Assembly (NCBI RefSeq): GCF_000708265.2
Contig: NZ_JCKI01000003.1
Coordinates: forward strand, 62,001-126,000
DNA: 64,000 bases
Direction of reading: 5' to 3'
Source of the DNA: Pedobacter sp. R20-19
Lineage (GTDB): Bacteria; Bacteroidota; Bacteroidia; Sphingobacteriales; Sphingobacteriaceae
Shown: piece after piece, positions 51,504 through 60,482 of the stretch
How positions within the stretch are numbered: position 1 is the stretch's first letter
How the letters are laid out: every line of letters starts with the position of its first letter
Notes under the pieces: generated by a model
What the model saw: only the letters and a program-made list of their open reading frames with translations
Database searches by the model: none
What the model was told of the DNA's origin: nothing
Position numbers and translations under genes: made by a program

Positions 51504-52808
51504 ATGTTATTCAAAGAATTAAACCTCATAGAGCCAATTTTACAGGCACTAGAGAAAGAAGGTTATACACAACCTACCCCTATACAGGAGCAATCCATCC
51601 CTACTATATTAAAAGGAAAAGATTTACTTGGCTGTGCGCAAACAGGAACAGGTAAAACTGCTGCCTTTGCCATCCCAATGTTGCAATTATTGCATGAAAA
51701 ACACATCAACACTAAGGCGACCAAAAACATTAAGGCATTAGTTTTAACACCAACCCGTGAGCTTGCCATTCAAATTGAAGAAAGCTTTAAGGCTTATGGT
51801 AGCAATCTAAATTTACGCCGATTGGTAATTTTTGGTGGTGTAAACCAACACTCACAAGTAGAAGCACTTAGAAAAGGTGTTGACATTTTAGTTGCTACAC
51901 CAGGACGCTTATTGGATTTAATGAACCAGGGCTTTATTAGCTTGAGCACCATTGAACTTTTTGTTTTAGATGAAGCTGACCGTATGTTAGACATGGGTTT
52001 CATTCACGATGTGAAGAAGGTGGTTGCAAAATTACCTGCTAAACGCCAGACTTTGTTTTTCTCGGCTACCATGCCTGATGAAATTCAGAAACTTGCCAAT
52101 ACCATTTTATCCAGTCCAACAAAAGTAGAAGTTACCCCAATTTCTTCTACTGCAGAAACCATTGTGCAATCTGTTTATTTTGTTGATAAGCCTGATAAAA
52201 AGAAATTATTAATCCACCTGCTGGAAGATAAAAAGATTGAAACCGCTTTAGTATTTACACGCACCAAGCATGGTGCTGACCGGATTGTGAAAGATTTAGC
52301 ACATGCCGGAATCAAAGCAGCCGCCATTCATGGCAACAAATCGCAAAATGCCAGACAAAGGGCTTTAACTGATTTTAAAGATCGGAAAATTCGTGTGTTG
52401 GTGGCAACAGATATTGCAGCCCGTGGTATTGATATTGACCAGTTATCTCACGTTTTTAACTATGAGTTACCTAACATACCTGAATCATATGTACACAGAA
52501 TTGGGCGTACAGGCCGTGCAGGTGCCAATGGTATTGCCATTTCTTTTTGTGATGCGGAAGAAAATGAATATTTGTTAGACATTCAGAAGCTGATTAAAAT
52601 AACACTACCTGTTGTTGATGATCATCCTTATCCACTTAGCTGGGAAAGTATGTTGGCTAAAAACCAGGTTAAACGTAAACCTCAGGCACAATCCAAAGGT
52701 GGCGGCGGCGGCGGTAAAAGAAGCGGTGATGGAAATATGAGTGGTAAACCACGTAACGCCAGCAATAACAGGAGATCTGGCGGAAATAGAAATAAAGCGA
52801 AAGCGTAG
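51504..52808 (+). CDS. DEAD-box RNA helicase (RhlE-like)
   Basis: The 434-residue protein has the full DEAD-box motif set in order. These are the Q-motif region YTQPTPIQEQSIP, motif I AQTGTGKTAAF, Ia PTRELAIQ, Ib TPGRLLD, motif II DEAD in FVLDEADRMLDMGF, motif III SAT, VATDIAARGIDI (motif V) and HRIGRTGRAG (motif VI). The C-terminal tail (about 395-434) is basic and Gly/Arg/Asn-rich, typical of RhlE/CsdA-like helicases that work on ribosome assembly or mRNA turnover, often at low temperature. The gene has a predicted leader of about 105 nt and ends at a terminator at 52877-52915. Confidence 0.94.
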   Translation: MLFKELNLIEPILQALEKEGYTQPTPIQEQSIPTILKGKDLLGCAQTGTGKTAAFAIPMLQLLHEKHINTKATKNIKALVLTPTRELAIQIEESFKAYGSNLNLRRLVIFGGVNQHSQVEALRKGVDILVATPGRLLDLMNQGFISLSTIELFVLDEADRMLDMGFIHDVKKVVAKLPAKRQTLFFSATMPDEIQKLANTILSSPTKVEVTPISSTAETIVQSVYFVDKPDKKKLLIHLLEDKKIETALVFTRTKHGADRIVKDLAHAGIKAAAIHGNKSQNARQRALTDFKDRKIRVLVATDIAARGIDIDQLSHVFNYELPNIPESYVHRIGRTGRAGANGIAISFCDAEENEYLLDIQKLIKITLPVVDDHPYPLSWESMLAKNQVKRKPQAQSKGGGGGGKRSGDGNMSGKPRNASNNRRSGGNRNKAKA

Positions 52809-52818
52809 TTTTTAAACG

Positions 52819-52864
52819 GAAAGACCAAAGCATAAAGCTTAGAGCTGAAAGCCTAAAGCTTTCC
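52819..52864. repeat. Heptad repeat behind the helicase gene
   Basis: A run of clean 7-bp units such as AAAGCTT and AAAGCCT starts 10 bp after the helicase stop codon. It is in inverse orientation to the arm at 53153-53191, so the two arms flank the convergent terminators between the helicase and leuS. Confidence 0.75.
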
Positions 52865-52876
52865 TGCAAATTATAT

Positions 52877-52915
52877 AAAACCCAGATTGTAAATTACAGT
52901 CTGGGTTTTGTTTTT
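52877..52915 (+). terminator. Helicase terminator
   Basis: The stem AAAACCCAGA/TCTGGGTTTT with a 13-nt loop is followed by a T-run (GTTTTT). It lies about 70 bp after the helicase stop, beyond the heptad repeat. Confidence 0.8.
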
Positions 52916-53098
52916 CTACCTGTTGTTTTGCCACATATATGAACGTTAGTAATTGCGAGGCTGATTCTATCAGCCATGGCAACCTCATTACGGCTTAACA
53001 AATAGGATATTACCAATAAAAAAACCCGGTTAATATTTCCTTCGTAAAGGCTAACTAAACGTCGTAAGTTGATTCCATTCATTGCCGATGATAGGCAC

Positions 53099-53132
53099 AA
53101 AAAAACCCGATTTGATATCTCACAAATTCGGG
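53099..53132 (-). terminator. leuS terminator
   Basis: On the minus strand CCCGAATTTG pairs with CAAATCGGG (one bulge), followed by a run of seven T residues. It lies about 55 bp past the leuS stop, beyond the heptad repeat arm. Confidence 0.75.
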
Positions 53133-53152
53133 GATTTTAAGAAACTTTACAG

Positions 53153-53191
53153 GATGCTTTTAGCTTTAGTCCTTTAGCTTTCAGCTTAAAC
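53153..53191. repeat. Heptad repeat arm containing the leuS stop codon
   Basis: On the minus strand 7-bp units such as AAGCTGA and AAGCTAA begin at the leuS stop codon: the TAA at 53186-53188 lies inside the first unit. The unit sequence matches the hemB-hemL element and the arm behind the helicase. Confidence 0.7.
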
Positions 53192-56011
53192 TACTACATT
53201 AATAATCTTTCCCTTAACAAAAATGATTTTCTTCAGTGTTTTGCCATCCAAAAATTTCTGGAATTGTTCATTCGCGAATAGAATGGCTTCTACTTCTGGT
53301 TGCGCCAGGGTTAAACTCAAATTCAGGTTCATCTTCATTTTACCATTTACAGAAACTGGATAAGCAAATTCATCTTCTACCAAGTGATCCGCATTAAAAG
53401 TAGGGAAAGCTGTATAAGATAAACTTCCTGCTTCATTACCCAACTGTACCCAAAGTTCTTCACAAATATGTGGTGCATATGGTGATAAAATCACAACCAA
53501 ATCTTGTAAGATAATACGTTTGTTGCATTTTAAATCTGTCAATTCATTTACCGCAATCATAAAACTGGATACTGAAGTATTGAAAGAGAAACGTTCAATG
53601 TCATCCTGCACCTTTTTAATGATTTTGTGTAGTGATTTTAATTCTGCCTTAGTAGGTTCAACATCAGAGACAGTGAATTCCCACGCCTCGTTATGGAATA
53701 ATCGCCAGAATTTCCGCAAAAACTTAAATACGCCTTCAATACCATTGGTGTTCCATGGTTTACTTTGCTCCAGAGGCCCTAAAAACATTTCATACATCCG
53801 CAAAGTATCTGCTCCATAACGTTCAATCAAATCATCGGGATTAACCACGTTGAATTTTGATTTAGACATTTTTTCGACCTCAACACCGCAGATGTACTTT
53901 CCACCTTCAAGAATGAATTCGGCATTGGCATATTCTTCTCTCCACGACTTAAATTTATTCAAATCTAAAGTATCGTTTTCAACAATGTTAACATCAACAT
54001 GCAATGCTGAAGTTTTGTATTCCTTTTTTAATCCTGCTGAAACATAGGTATGAGTTGGCTTACCCTCAGCATCATTGATTCGATAAACAAAATTACTTCT
54101 TCCCTGAATCATCCCTTGGTTAATCAATTTTTTGAAAGGTTCTTCCTCTTTAGTATAACCCAGATCTTTCAAAAATTTGTTCCAGAAACGACTATATAAT
54201 AAGTGGCCTGTTGCATGTTCAGAACCTCCGATATATAAATCAACAGCCTGCCAGTATTCAATCGCTTCTTTAGATGCAAAATCAGTATCATTATTGGCAT
54301 CCATATAGCGGTACCAATACCAGCTACTTCCAGCCCAACCTGGCATAGTGCTTAATTCAAAATGATCGCCCGCGGCTGGCGCCCAACCTTCAGCTCTTGC
54401 CAAAGGTGGTTCTCCAGTTTCTGTAGGCAAATACTTATCAATTTCTGGTAAGATTAAGGGCAATTCCTCTTCTTTAATTAAGAAAGGTAAATCATCCTTA
54501 AAATAAACCGGTATTGGCTCTCCCCAATAACGCTGGCGACCAAAAATAGCATCACGTTGACGGAAGTTTACTTTTGCTTTTCCAACATTTTCTTCTTCTA
54601 ACCAATTATTTAATAATGGAACCGCTTCCTGATAAGTTAATCCATTAATAAAACCTGAATTGATGTATCTTCCTTCCTTAGTTGGATCGGCCTGAATATC
54701 AATATCTTTCTGTGCATCTAAAATTTGAATAATCGGCAAATTGAAATGCGTTGCAAATAACCAATCACGCTGATCACCACTTGGCACACCCATAACTGCA
54801 CCGGTACCATAACCTGCAAGTACATAATCTGCAATGTATAATGGAACACGTTCGCCACTTACCGGATTAATCACATAGGTACCAGTAAAAGCACCCGAAA
54901 CCGTTTTAGTATCTGCCATGCGGTCTAATTCCGATTTCTTTTTAGTCTGCGCTATATAATTTTCTACTTCAGCCTTTTGTTCAGGCGTGGTCAATTCAGC
55001 AACCCATTCATGCTCTGGTGCTAAAACTAAATAGGAAACACCGAAAATGGTATCTACACGAGTGGTGAAAACCTCAATGTAGTCAGAAGTCCGAAGTCCA
55101 GAGTCAGGAGTCTCATTCGTAGATCGTAAATCTTCAATCTTAAATCTAACTGATGCCCCAACACTTTTACCAATCCAGTTGCGTTGCATTTCTTTAATTG
55201 GTTCCGGCCAGTCGATGGTATCTAAACCTTGTAAAAGTCTTTCAGCATAAGCGGTAATTCTCATGCTCCATTGCATCATTTTTTTCTGCTCTACCGGAAA
55301 ACCGCCACGCTCAGAGAAACCATCCTTTACTTCATCATTGGCCAAAACGGTTCCTAAAGCCGGGCACCAGTTTACAGTGCTCTCGCGTAAATAGGTTAAG
55401 CGGTATTTCAATAATTCCGTTTGCTTCTCCTCTTCGGTAAAAGTTGCCCAATCACTTGGCAAGAAAGATTTTACATCTTCATCGCAAGCGGCTTTTACAT
55501 CTGCTGAACCAGAGGCATTGAATTTTTCAATTAAGGTTGTAATGTCTTCTGCACGATCATTTTCAAGGTTGTACCACGAATTGAACAATTGCATAAAAAT
55601 CCATTGTGTCCATTTGTAGTATGATGGCTCACTGGTACGCACTTCACGACTCCAGTCGAAAGAAAATCCAATCTGATCTAATTGCCGACGATAAGTAGCG
55701 ATATTTGCTTCTGTAGTAATAGCCGGGTGCTGACCAGTTTGTATAGCATATTGTTCTGCCGGTAAACCAAAAGAATCATAGCCCATTGGATGTAAGACAT
55801 TGAAGCCTTTAAGTCGTTTATATCTTGAAAAAATATCCGATGCAATGTAACCCAGTGGGTGACCAACGTGTAAGCCTGCTCCAGATGGGTAAGGAAACAT
55901 ATCTAGCACGTAATACTTTGGCTTTTCAGAATTGCTTTCGGCTTTAAAGGTTTGATGATCTGCCCAGAATTTCTGCCACTTTTGTTCTATTTCTTTGAAT
56001 TGGTAATCCAT
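53186..56011 (-). CDS. leuS: Leucyl-tRNA synthetase
   Basis: The 941-residue class I synthetase charges tRNA(Leu). The HIGH motif appears in FPYPSGAGLHVGHPLGY (about residues 39-55) and the KMSKS loop in VEKMSKSKFNVVNPDD. The CP1 editing domain starts with FTTRVDTIFG and continues to GTGAVMGVPSGDQRDW. Residues about 290-311, between RFKI and IEVFTTR at the base of the editing domain, are encoded by a heptad repeat (55079-55145) and look like an in-frame insertion. The stop codon also lies in a heptad repeat. The gene appears monocistronic. Confidence 0.96.
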   Translation of the reverse strand: MDYQFKEIEQKWQKFWADHQTFKAESNSEKPKYYVLDMFPYPSGAGLHVGHPLGYIASDIFSRYKRLKGFNVLHPMGYDSFGLPAEQYAIQTGQHPAITTEANIATYRRQLDQIGFSFDWSREVRTSEPSYYKWTQWIFMQLFNSWYNLENDRAEDITTLIEKFNASGSADVKAACDEDVKSFLPSDWATFTEEEKQTELLKYRLTYLRESTVNWCPALGTVLANDEVKDGFSERGGFPVEQKKMMQWSMRITAYAERLLQGLDTIDWPEPIKEMQRNWIGKSVGASVRFKIEDLRSTNETPDSGLRTSDYIEVFTTRVDTIFGVSYLVLAPEHEWVAELTTPEQKAEVENYIAQTKKKSELDRMADTKTVSGAFTGTYVINPVSGERVPLYIADYVLAGYGTGAVMGVPSGDQRDWLFATHFNLPIIQILDAQKDIDIQADPTKEGRYINSGFINGLTYQEAVPLLNNWLEEENVGKAKVNFRQRDAIFGRQRYWGEPIPVYFKDDLPFLIKEEELPLILPEIDKYLPTETGEPPLARAEGWAPAAGDHFELSTMPGWAGSSWYWYRYMDANNDTDFASKEAIEYWQAVDLYIGGSEHATGHLLYSRFWNKFLKDLGYTKEEEPFKKLINQGMIQGRSNFVYRINDAEGKPTHTYVSAGLKKEYKTSALHVDVNIVENDTLDLNKFKSWREEYANAEFILEGGKYICGVEVEKMSKSKFNVVNPDDLIERYGADTLRMYEMFLGPLEQSKPWNTNGIEGVFKFLRKFWRLFHNEAWEFTVSDVEPTKAELKSLHKIIKKVQDDIERFSFNTSVSSFMIAVNELTDLKCNKRIILQDLVVILSPYAPHICEELWVQLGNEAGSLSYTAFPTFNADHLVEDEFAYPVSVNGKMKMNLNLSLTLAQPEVEAILFANEQFQKFLDGKTLKKIIFVKGKIINVVV
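55079..55145. repeat. Heptad repeat inserted in frame in leuS
   Basis: The plus strand shows clear 7-bp units such as AGTCAGA and AGTCCGA in the first part (55081-55113). A second, inverse and weaker array follows (55114-55145). On the coding strand it gives a Ser/Thr/Asp-rich segment near the start of the CP1 editing domain, where homologues normally have only a few residues. Confidence 0.7.
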
Positions 56012-56132
56012 TGCAAGTTTTAAATTTTTAAAGCAGCGAAAATACGGAAATAAAAAGCTTAAAAAAACAGAATAGATGACTATTCAAAATCCCTATGGTT
56101 TTTAAAACCTATAAAGATTGAAATATAAGAAA

Positions 56133-56162
56133 GCGCCATTGGCTATCAATAACCAATGGCGC
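56133..56162 (-). terminator. Hairpin after the lipocalin-like gene
   Basis: A perfect 10-bp inverted repeat GCGCCATTGG/CCAATGGCGC with a 10-nt loop lies 26 bp past the stop of the lipocalin-like gene. On the minus strand it is followed by the T-rich CTTTCTTATATTT, so it probably acts as a terminator. Confidence 0.7.
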
Positions 56163-56187
56163 AAGCAAACACTAGGGGATAAGATTT

Positions 56188-56592
56188 TTAACGGGTAAGG
56201 TAATATACCTTTACAATATTAGTTTTATCAATTTTAGCTGTAAACTGTAATTGAGATTGTGTTAGGCTTTTAACGGTTGCATTTGAAACGCCCTCAGGAA
56301 AAGACATCACGAAATCGTCTCCAAGAGAAGCCGTATAGGTACCAATAGTACGCTGATTGTTCAAGCTTAATTCTACCTGGTCATCATTATCAGACTTAAA
56401 ATCTATGTAATCATTAATAGTATAATTAAATGTTCCGTTAAGGGATGAGTTTGTATTTCCGGAGACTTCAATTTTATTAACAGTCCATTTACCCATGATG
56501 CGGGCTTTTAAAGAAACGGTATCTTTTTTACAAGAGAATAATGTTGCTGTAACAATAAATAAAAAGCCAATTACGGTAAGTTGTTTTTTCAT
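56188..56592 (-). CDS. Lipocalin-like small lipoprotein
   Basis: The 134-residue protein has a lipoprotein signal with the lipobox ATLFSC (Cys about residue 21). Eight or so beta strands follow, starting with the G-K-W-T/x pattern IMGKWTVNKIEV that opens bacterial lipocalin-like domains. It contains NDYIDFKSDNDD and ends with a strand VYYLTR. Such proteins are abundant surface or periplasmic lipoproteins in Bacteroidota; ligands are unknown. It stands alone between leuS and ftsX. Confidence 0.75.
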   Translation of the reverse strand: MKKQLTVIGFLFIVTATLFSCKKDTVSLKARIMGKWTVNKIEVSGNTNSSLNGTFNYTINDYIDFKSDNDDQVELSLNNQRTIGTYTASLGDDFVMSFPEGVSNATVKSLTQSQLQFTAKIDKTNIVKVYYLTR

Positions 56593-56802
56593 TCAGGATA
56601 GATTTTAGGTTTTTACTATTTACTAAATTATTAAACGACTCATCTCTTGATTTCGTACCAATCTTAAAAATTTGCTGTTACAACACTTCTGTTTCTTCAT
56701 AAACTAAATCGCCACTCAGGGCGTTAATATTCAATTAGAATAGCTTTATATTGGTGTTTATCAGGTATAATTTATATTTTCGCAAAAACAAAATTGAAAT
56801 AC

Positions 56803-57681
56803 ATGGAAGAATTCGAAGTAAGTGATGCATCTAAGAAAACCAAAACCGTATATATCTCTACTATAATTAGTATTGCGCTGGTTTTATTAATGCTGGGACT
56901 ACTTGGGTTGGTACTTGTACACGCCAAAAATCTGTCTAATTACGTAAAAGAAAATATTGTTTTAAACATTATTGTGGATGAGGGTGCAAAAGAAACTGAC
57001 GTACTGGCTTTTCAAAAAGAATTAAATGCCAACCGTGCCGTTAAGCAAACACAATATGTAAATAAAGAACTGGCAGCTAGAAATCTAACTCAGGATTTAG
57101 GCGAGGATTTTGTAAACTTTTTAGGTTACAATCCACTTACCTCTACCTTTGATGTGTATTTAAAAGCCGAATATGCCAACAATAAAAGTATAGAAACTTT
57201 AAAGGCTAACATCGCTAAAAACCCTGTTGTAAAAGAAGTGGTTTATCAGAGTTCATTAATCGATATGGTTAATAAAAACATCAATACCATCGGCTTAATT
57301 ATTCTGGCATTTGCAGTGCTGCTTTTAATTATTGCAGTTGCATTGATTAACAACACTATACGCTTAGCAATCTACTCTCAGAGATTTTTGATTAAAAGTA
57401 TGCAGCTTGTTGGTGCAACGAAAAATTTTATTCGACGTCCTTTTCTATTGTATGCAGCCTTACATGGTTTAATTGCTGCATTTATTGCAATCATTATTTT
57501 ATTAGCTACATTAATTTATGCTCGGAAAGAAGTTCCTGAAATTATTATTCTAAACAACTACAAAGAATTTGGCTTTGTATTCGTGGGCTTAATTATCATG
57601 GGCATATTTATTACTGGCATTAGCACCTGGTTTGCAGTAAGCAGGTATTTACGTTTAAAATCTTATAATCTTTATAGATAA
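56803..57681 (+). CDS. ftsX: Cell division protein FtsX
   Basis: The 292-residue membrane protein has four helices. The first (about 20-42) is followed by the extracytoplasmic domain with NYVKENIVLNIIVDEGAKETDV. Three helices follow in the C-terminal half, with the FtsX-type NTIRLAIYSQRFLIKSMQLVGATKNFIRRPF segment before the third. FtsX works with the ATPase FtsE to activate cell-wall hydrolases at division; ftsE is not in the window. The ATG at 56803 is used instead of a TTG three codons upstream. Its stop overlaps the next gene by one base. Confidence 0.92.
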   Translation: MEEFEVSDASKKTKTVYISTIISIALVLLMLGLLGLVLVHAKNLSNYVKENIVLNIIVDEGAKETDVLAFQKELNANRAVKQTQYVNKELAARNLTQDLGEDFVNFLGYNPLTSTFDVYLKAEYANNKSIETLKANIAKNPVVKEVVYQSSLIDMVNKNINTIGLIILAFAVLLLIIAVALINNTIRLAIYSQRFLIKSMQLVGATKNFIRRPFLLYAALHGLIAAFIAIIILLATLIYARKEVPEIIILNNYKEFGFVFVGLIIMGIFITGISTWFAVSRYLRLKSYNLYR

Positions 57682-57911
57682 TGGCATTAGAAAAAAAAAC
57701 AAGTCCGGTTACTAAGGACGTAAAAAGTGAATTGGTTTTTACCAAAAAAAATTATCAGTTACTGTTAATCAGTATTGCAATTGTAGCGGTAGGCTTCATC
57801 TTAATGATGGGCACCACCGGTGATATTTATGATTTCAGAAGAACTTTGCTGGCGCCACTTGTAGTACTTTTTGGTTTTGCTTTCGGAATTTATGCAATCC
57901 TAAAAAAATAA
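57681..57911 (+). CDS. DUF3098 small membrane protein
   Basis: The 76-residue protein has a polar N-terminus with FTKKNYQLLLISIAIVAVGFILM (first helix), a short loop GGDIYDFRR-like (here TTGDIYDFRRTLLAPL), and a second helix. This is the DUF3098 layout, common in Bacteroidota directly behind ftsX. It starts inside the ftsX stop codon (TAATG), so it is translationally coupled and may act in division or envelope assembly. No function is established. Confidence 0.85.
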   Translation: MALEKKTSPVTKDVKSELVFTKKNYQLLLISIAIVAVGFILMMGTTGDIYDFRRTLLAPLVVLFGFAFGIYAILKK

Positions 57912-57989
57912 AATTTTACCATTAGGATCTGTAGACGCTTAGATTTTTATCGAGCATTTTCTTCTTTACTCCTACCATTTTTATAAAAT

Positions 57990-58784
57990 ATGAATTCTTT
58001 TCAAGCCATTGTCCTTGCTATTATAGAGGGACTAACGGAATTTTTGCCTGTATCAAGCACCGGACATATGATTGTTGCCTCCTCTTTTATGGGCATTGCC
58101 AGCGATCCTTTTGTGAAGCTTTTTACAATTGCCATTCAGCTAGGTGCTATACTTTCGGTACTGGTTTTATACTTTAAAAGATTTTTTAAATCCATTAATT
58201 TTTATATCAAACTTCTTGTTGCTTTTATTCCTGCAGCAGTTTTTGGTTTATTGCTTAGCAAAAAAATAGATGAGCTTTTGGAAAGTCCGATGGCTGTTGG
58301 CATTTCATTATTGGTTGGAGGTATAATTCTATTATTTGTTGATAAATGGTTTAACAAACCAACTATCAATGAGGAGGAAGAAATAAATTATATAACAGCT
58401 TTAAAAATAGGCTTCTTTCAATGCATTGCCATGATTCCGGGGGTTTCACGCTCTGGAGCAACCATTATTGGTGGGATGAGCCAAAAATTAAGCAGAAAGT
58501 TAGCAGCAGAATTTTCATTCTTTTTAGCCGTGCCAACCATGTTTGCGGCAACAGGTAAAAAACTATTTGACTTTTATAAGGAAGGAAATACCATTTCTCA
58601 TGATCAGATTAATCTTTTGATTATTGGAAATGTAATTGCTTTCATTGTAGCACTTTTAGCCATTAAAAGCTTTATTGGTTTCTTAAATAAGCATGGTTTC
58701 AGGGTATTTGGCTGGTATCGCATAATTGCAGGCCTAATCATCATTATTCTATTGTACACCGGACATAACTTGCAAGTGATATAA
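57990..58784 (+). CDS. uppP: Undecaprenyl-diphosphatase UppP (BacA)
   Basis: The 264-residue inner-membrane phosphatase recycles undecaprenyl diphosphate for peptidoglycan and glycan synthesis. It has about eight helices and the two BacA signature segments [16 protein letters not shown] (residues 13-28) and [15 protein letters not shown]. The length is usual for the family. It belongs to the plus-strand run that starts with ftsX, 78 bp after the DUF3098 gene, and lies 26 bp ahead of truB. Confidence 0.95.
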   Translation: MNSFQAIVLAIIEGLTEFLPVSSTGHMIVASSFMGIASDPFVKLFTIAIQLGAILSVLVLYFKRFFKSINFYIKLLVAFIPAAVFGLLLSKKIDELLESPMAVGISLLVGGIILLFVDKWFNKPTINEEEEINYITALKIGFFQCIAMIPGVSRSGATIIGGMSQKLSRKLAAEFSFFLAVPTMFAATGKKLFDFYKEGNTISHDQINLLIIGNVIAFIVALLAIKSFIGFLNKHGFRVFGWYRIIAGLIIIILLYTGHNLQVI

Positions 58785-58796
58785 TCTGTATCTTTG
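58770..58796 (+). promoter_or_regulatory. Promoter of truB
   Basis: TTG at 58770-58772 and TATCTTTG at 58789-58796 are separated by 16 nt, close to the Bacteroidota pattern. The box ends 14 nt before the truB GTG, so the leader would be about ten nucleotides. It overlaps the 3' end of uppP. Confidence 0.55.
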
Positions 58797-58810
58797 CGCA
58801 AAAAAGATTT

Positions 58811-59536
58811 GTGAGTACAGAAAATTCAAAGTTTAAAGATTTCAATTTTGCCGAGGGCGAACTGCTTTTAATTAACAAACCCTACAAATGGACTTCATTT
58901 GATGTAGTTGGCAAAATCCGGAATTCTTTAAAGCCGTTAAAACTTAAAGTCGGTCATGCAGGTACCTTAGATCCACTAGCTACCGGGTTATTAATCATTT
59001 GTACAGGTAAATTAACTAAGCAAATAGATACCTTCCAGGCAGAAGAAAAGGAATATACCGGAACCATGATCTTAGGCGCCACTACTCCATCATTTGACAT
59101 GGAAACGGAGGTTGATCAAACTTTTGATATTTCATCCATTACACCTGAACAGATATATAACGCTATATCACCGTTTACAGGCGATATTGAGCAATACCCT
59201 CCTGCACATTCAGCTGTAAAAATCAATGGTGAACGTTTATATGTAAAGGCTCGCCTAGGTGAAGCAGTAGAACTACGTAAGCGTTTTGTAAGCGTTCCTG
59301 AATTTGAAATCACCAGGATTGAATTACCGGAGGTAGATTTCCGGATTGTTTGCAGTAAAGGTACTTACATCCGATCGTTAGTTTCCGATTTTGGAAAAGC
59401 ATTAAATAATGGTGCCTATTTATCTAAACTCACACGAACAAGAAGTGGAAACTTTTTGCTTTCAAATTCGTTTGAGGTTCTAGAGCTTGTTAATTATATT
59501 CGTAGCAAGAAAGAAGAAATTAAAATTCAGGAATAA
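58811..59536 (+). CDS. truB: tRNA pseudouridine(55) synthase TruB
   Basis: The 241-residue enzyme converts U55 of tRNA to pseudouridine. The catalytic Asp is in KVGHAGTLDPLATGLLIICTG. Further features are LLINKPYKWTSFDVVGKIR at the start, the YPPAHSAVKINGERLYVKAR segment, and CSKGTYIRSLVSDFG. The start codon is GTG at 58811; the next in-frame Met is far inside the fold. It has its own promoter and lies 2 bp ahead of the YitT-like gene. Confidence 0.95.
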   Translation: MSTENSKFKDFNFAEGELLLINKPYKWTSFDVVGKIRNSLKPLKLKVGHAGTLDPLATGLLIICTGKLTKQIDTFQAEEKEYTGTMILGATTPSFDMETEVDQTFDISSITPEQIYNAISPFTGDIEQYPPAHSAVKINGERLYVKARLGEAVELRKRFVSVPEFEITRIELPEVDFRIVCSKGTYIRSLVSDFGKALNNGAYLSKLTRTRSGNFLLSNSFEVLELVNYIRSKKEEIKIQE

Positions 59537-59538
59537 AC

Positions 59539-60399
59539 ATGAACCGAATTAAAAACAAGAACGCCCGGTACGCAAAAGAAATTATTTTGATTGCTGCGGG
59601 GGTAACTTCAGCTTGTTTTGGTTTAAAAAGTTTTTTGATGCCCAGTCATTTTATAGACGGTGGCGTTACCGGTATCTCCTTACTTTTAAGTACACTAACC
59701 GGATGGAACCTCTCTTACCTCATTGTGATCATTAATATTCCGTTTGTTATACTTGGTTTCAGGCAAATTGGAAAAGGTTTTGCCATTAAAACCGCAATAG
59801 CCATTGCTGCGTTATCTATGGCTTTAATTTTTCTTCCTTTCCAACCCATTACGCATGATAAATTACTCATCGCCTTCTTTGGAGGTTTGTTTCTGGGTGC
59901 AGGAATTGGCTTAGCCATGAGGGGTGGCTGTGTAATTGATGGCACGGAAGTATTGGCACTTTACATCAGTAAAAATAGTATCCTCACCGTAGGGAATATT
60001 ATCCTGATTTTAAACATCATCATCTTTGCCTTTGCAGCATATTTTCTGAATATTGAAACTTCGCTATATGCTATATTAACTTATTTATCAGCCTCTTACA
60101 CCATTGATTTTATTATAAACGGAATAGAGCAATATACAGGGGTAACCATTATTTCCGAACATCAGGAGGAAATAAAAGATTATATCATTACAGAAATGAA
60201 ACGTGGCGTAACTATTTATAAAGGAGAAGGCGGTTATGGCGAAAGAAAGGATATAGATATTCTTTTTACCGTAGTAACCAAATTGGAAATGAGCAAATTG
60301 CAAACTGCCATCAGGAACATAGATCAAGATGCTTTTGTGATACAACAACAAATTGCAGATTTAAAGGGTGGTGTAGTAAAACGCCATGCTTTGCATTAA
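59539..60399 (+). CDS. YitT-family membrane protein
   Basis: The 286-residue protein has five to six N-terminal helices with SACFGLKSFLMPSHFIDGGVTGIS and LAMRGGCVIDGTEVLALYI. A C-terminal cytoplasmic DUF2179 domain follows (about 210-280), containing GVTIYKGEGGYGERKDIDILFTVV. YitT/YqfU-type proteins are widespread and of uncertain function, perhaps transporters with a regulatory ligand-binding tail. It starts 2 bp after truB, so the two are co-transcribed. Confidence 0.9.
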   Translation: MNRIKNKNARYAKEIILIAAGVTSACFGLKSFLMPSHFIDGGVTGISLLLSTLTGWNLSYLIVIINIPFVILGFRQIGKGFAIKTAIAIAALSMALIFLPFQPITHDKLLIAFFGGLFLGAGIGLAMRGGCVIDGTEVLALYISKNSILTVGNIILILNIIIFAFAAYFLNIETSLYAILTYLSASYTIDFIINGIEQYTGVTIISEHQEEIKDYIITEMKRGVTIYKGEGGYGERKDIDILFTVVTKLEMSKLQTAIRNIDQDAFVIQQQIADLKGGVVKRHALH

Positions 60400-60482
60400 T
60401 AAATTATTTTATAAATTTTGGGTTATTGAATTGGAGACTCTATTCCCATCTCCTTATAAACCCCATATAAAAGATTATTCTA

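Noticed and set aside
52894..53100. 68-residue minus-strand ORF between the helicase and leuS
   Set aside because: It overlaps terminators and repeats and shows no recognisable domain.
52819..53191. Possible CRISPR array from the regularly spaced short units
   Set aside because: The units are 7 bp, degenerate, directly abutting and without spacers, and there are no cas genes in the window.
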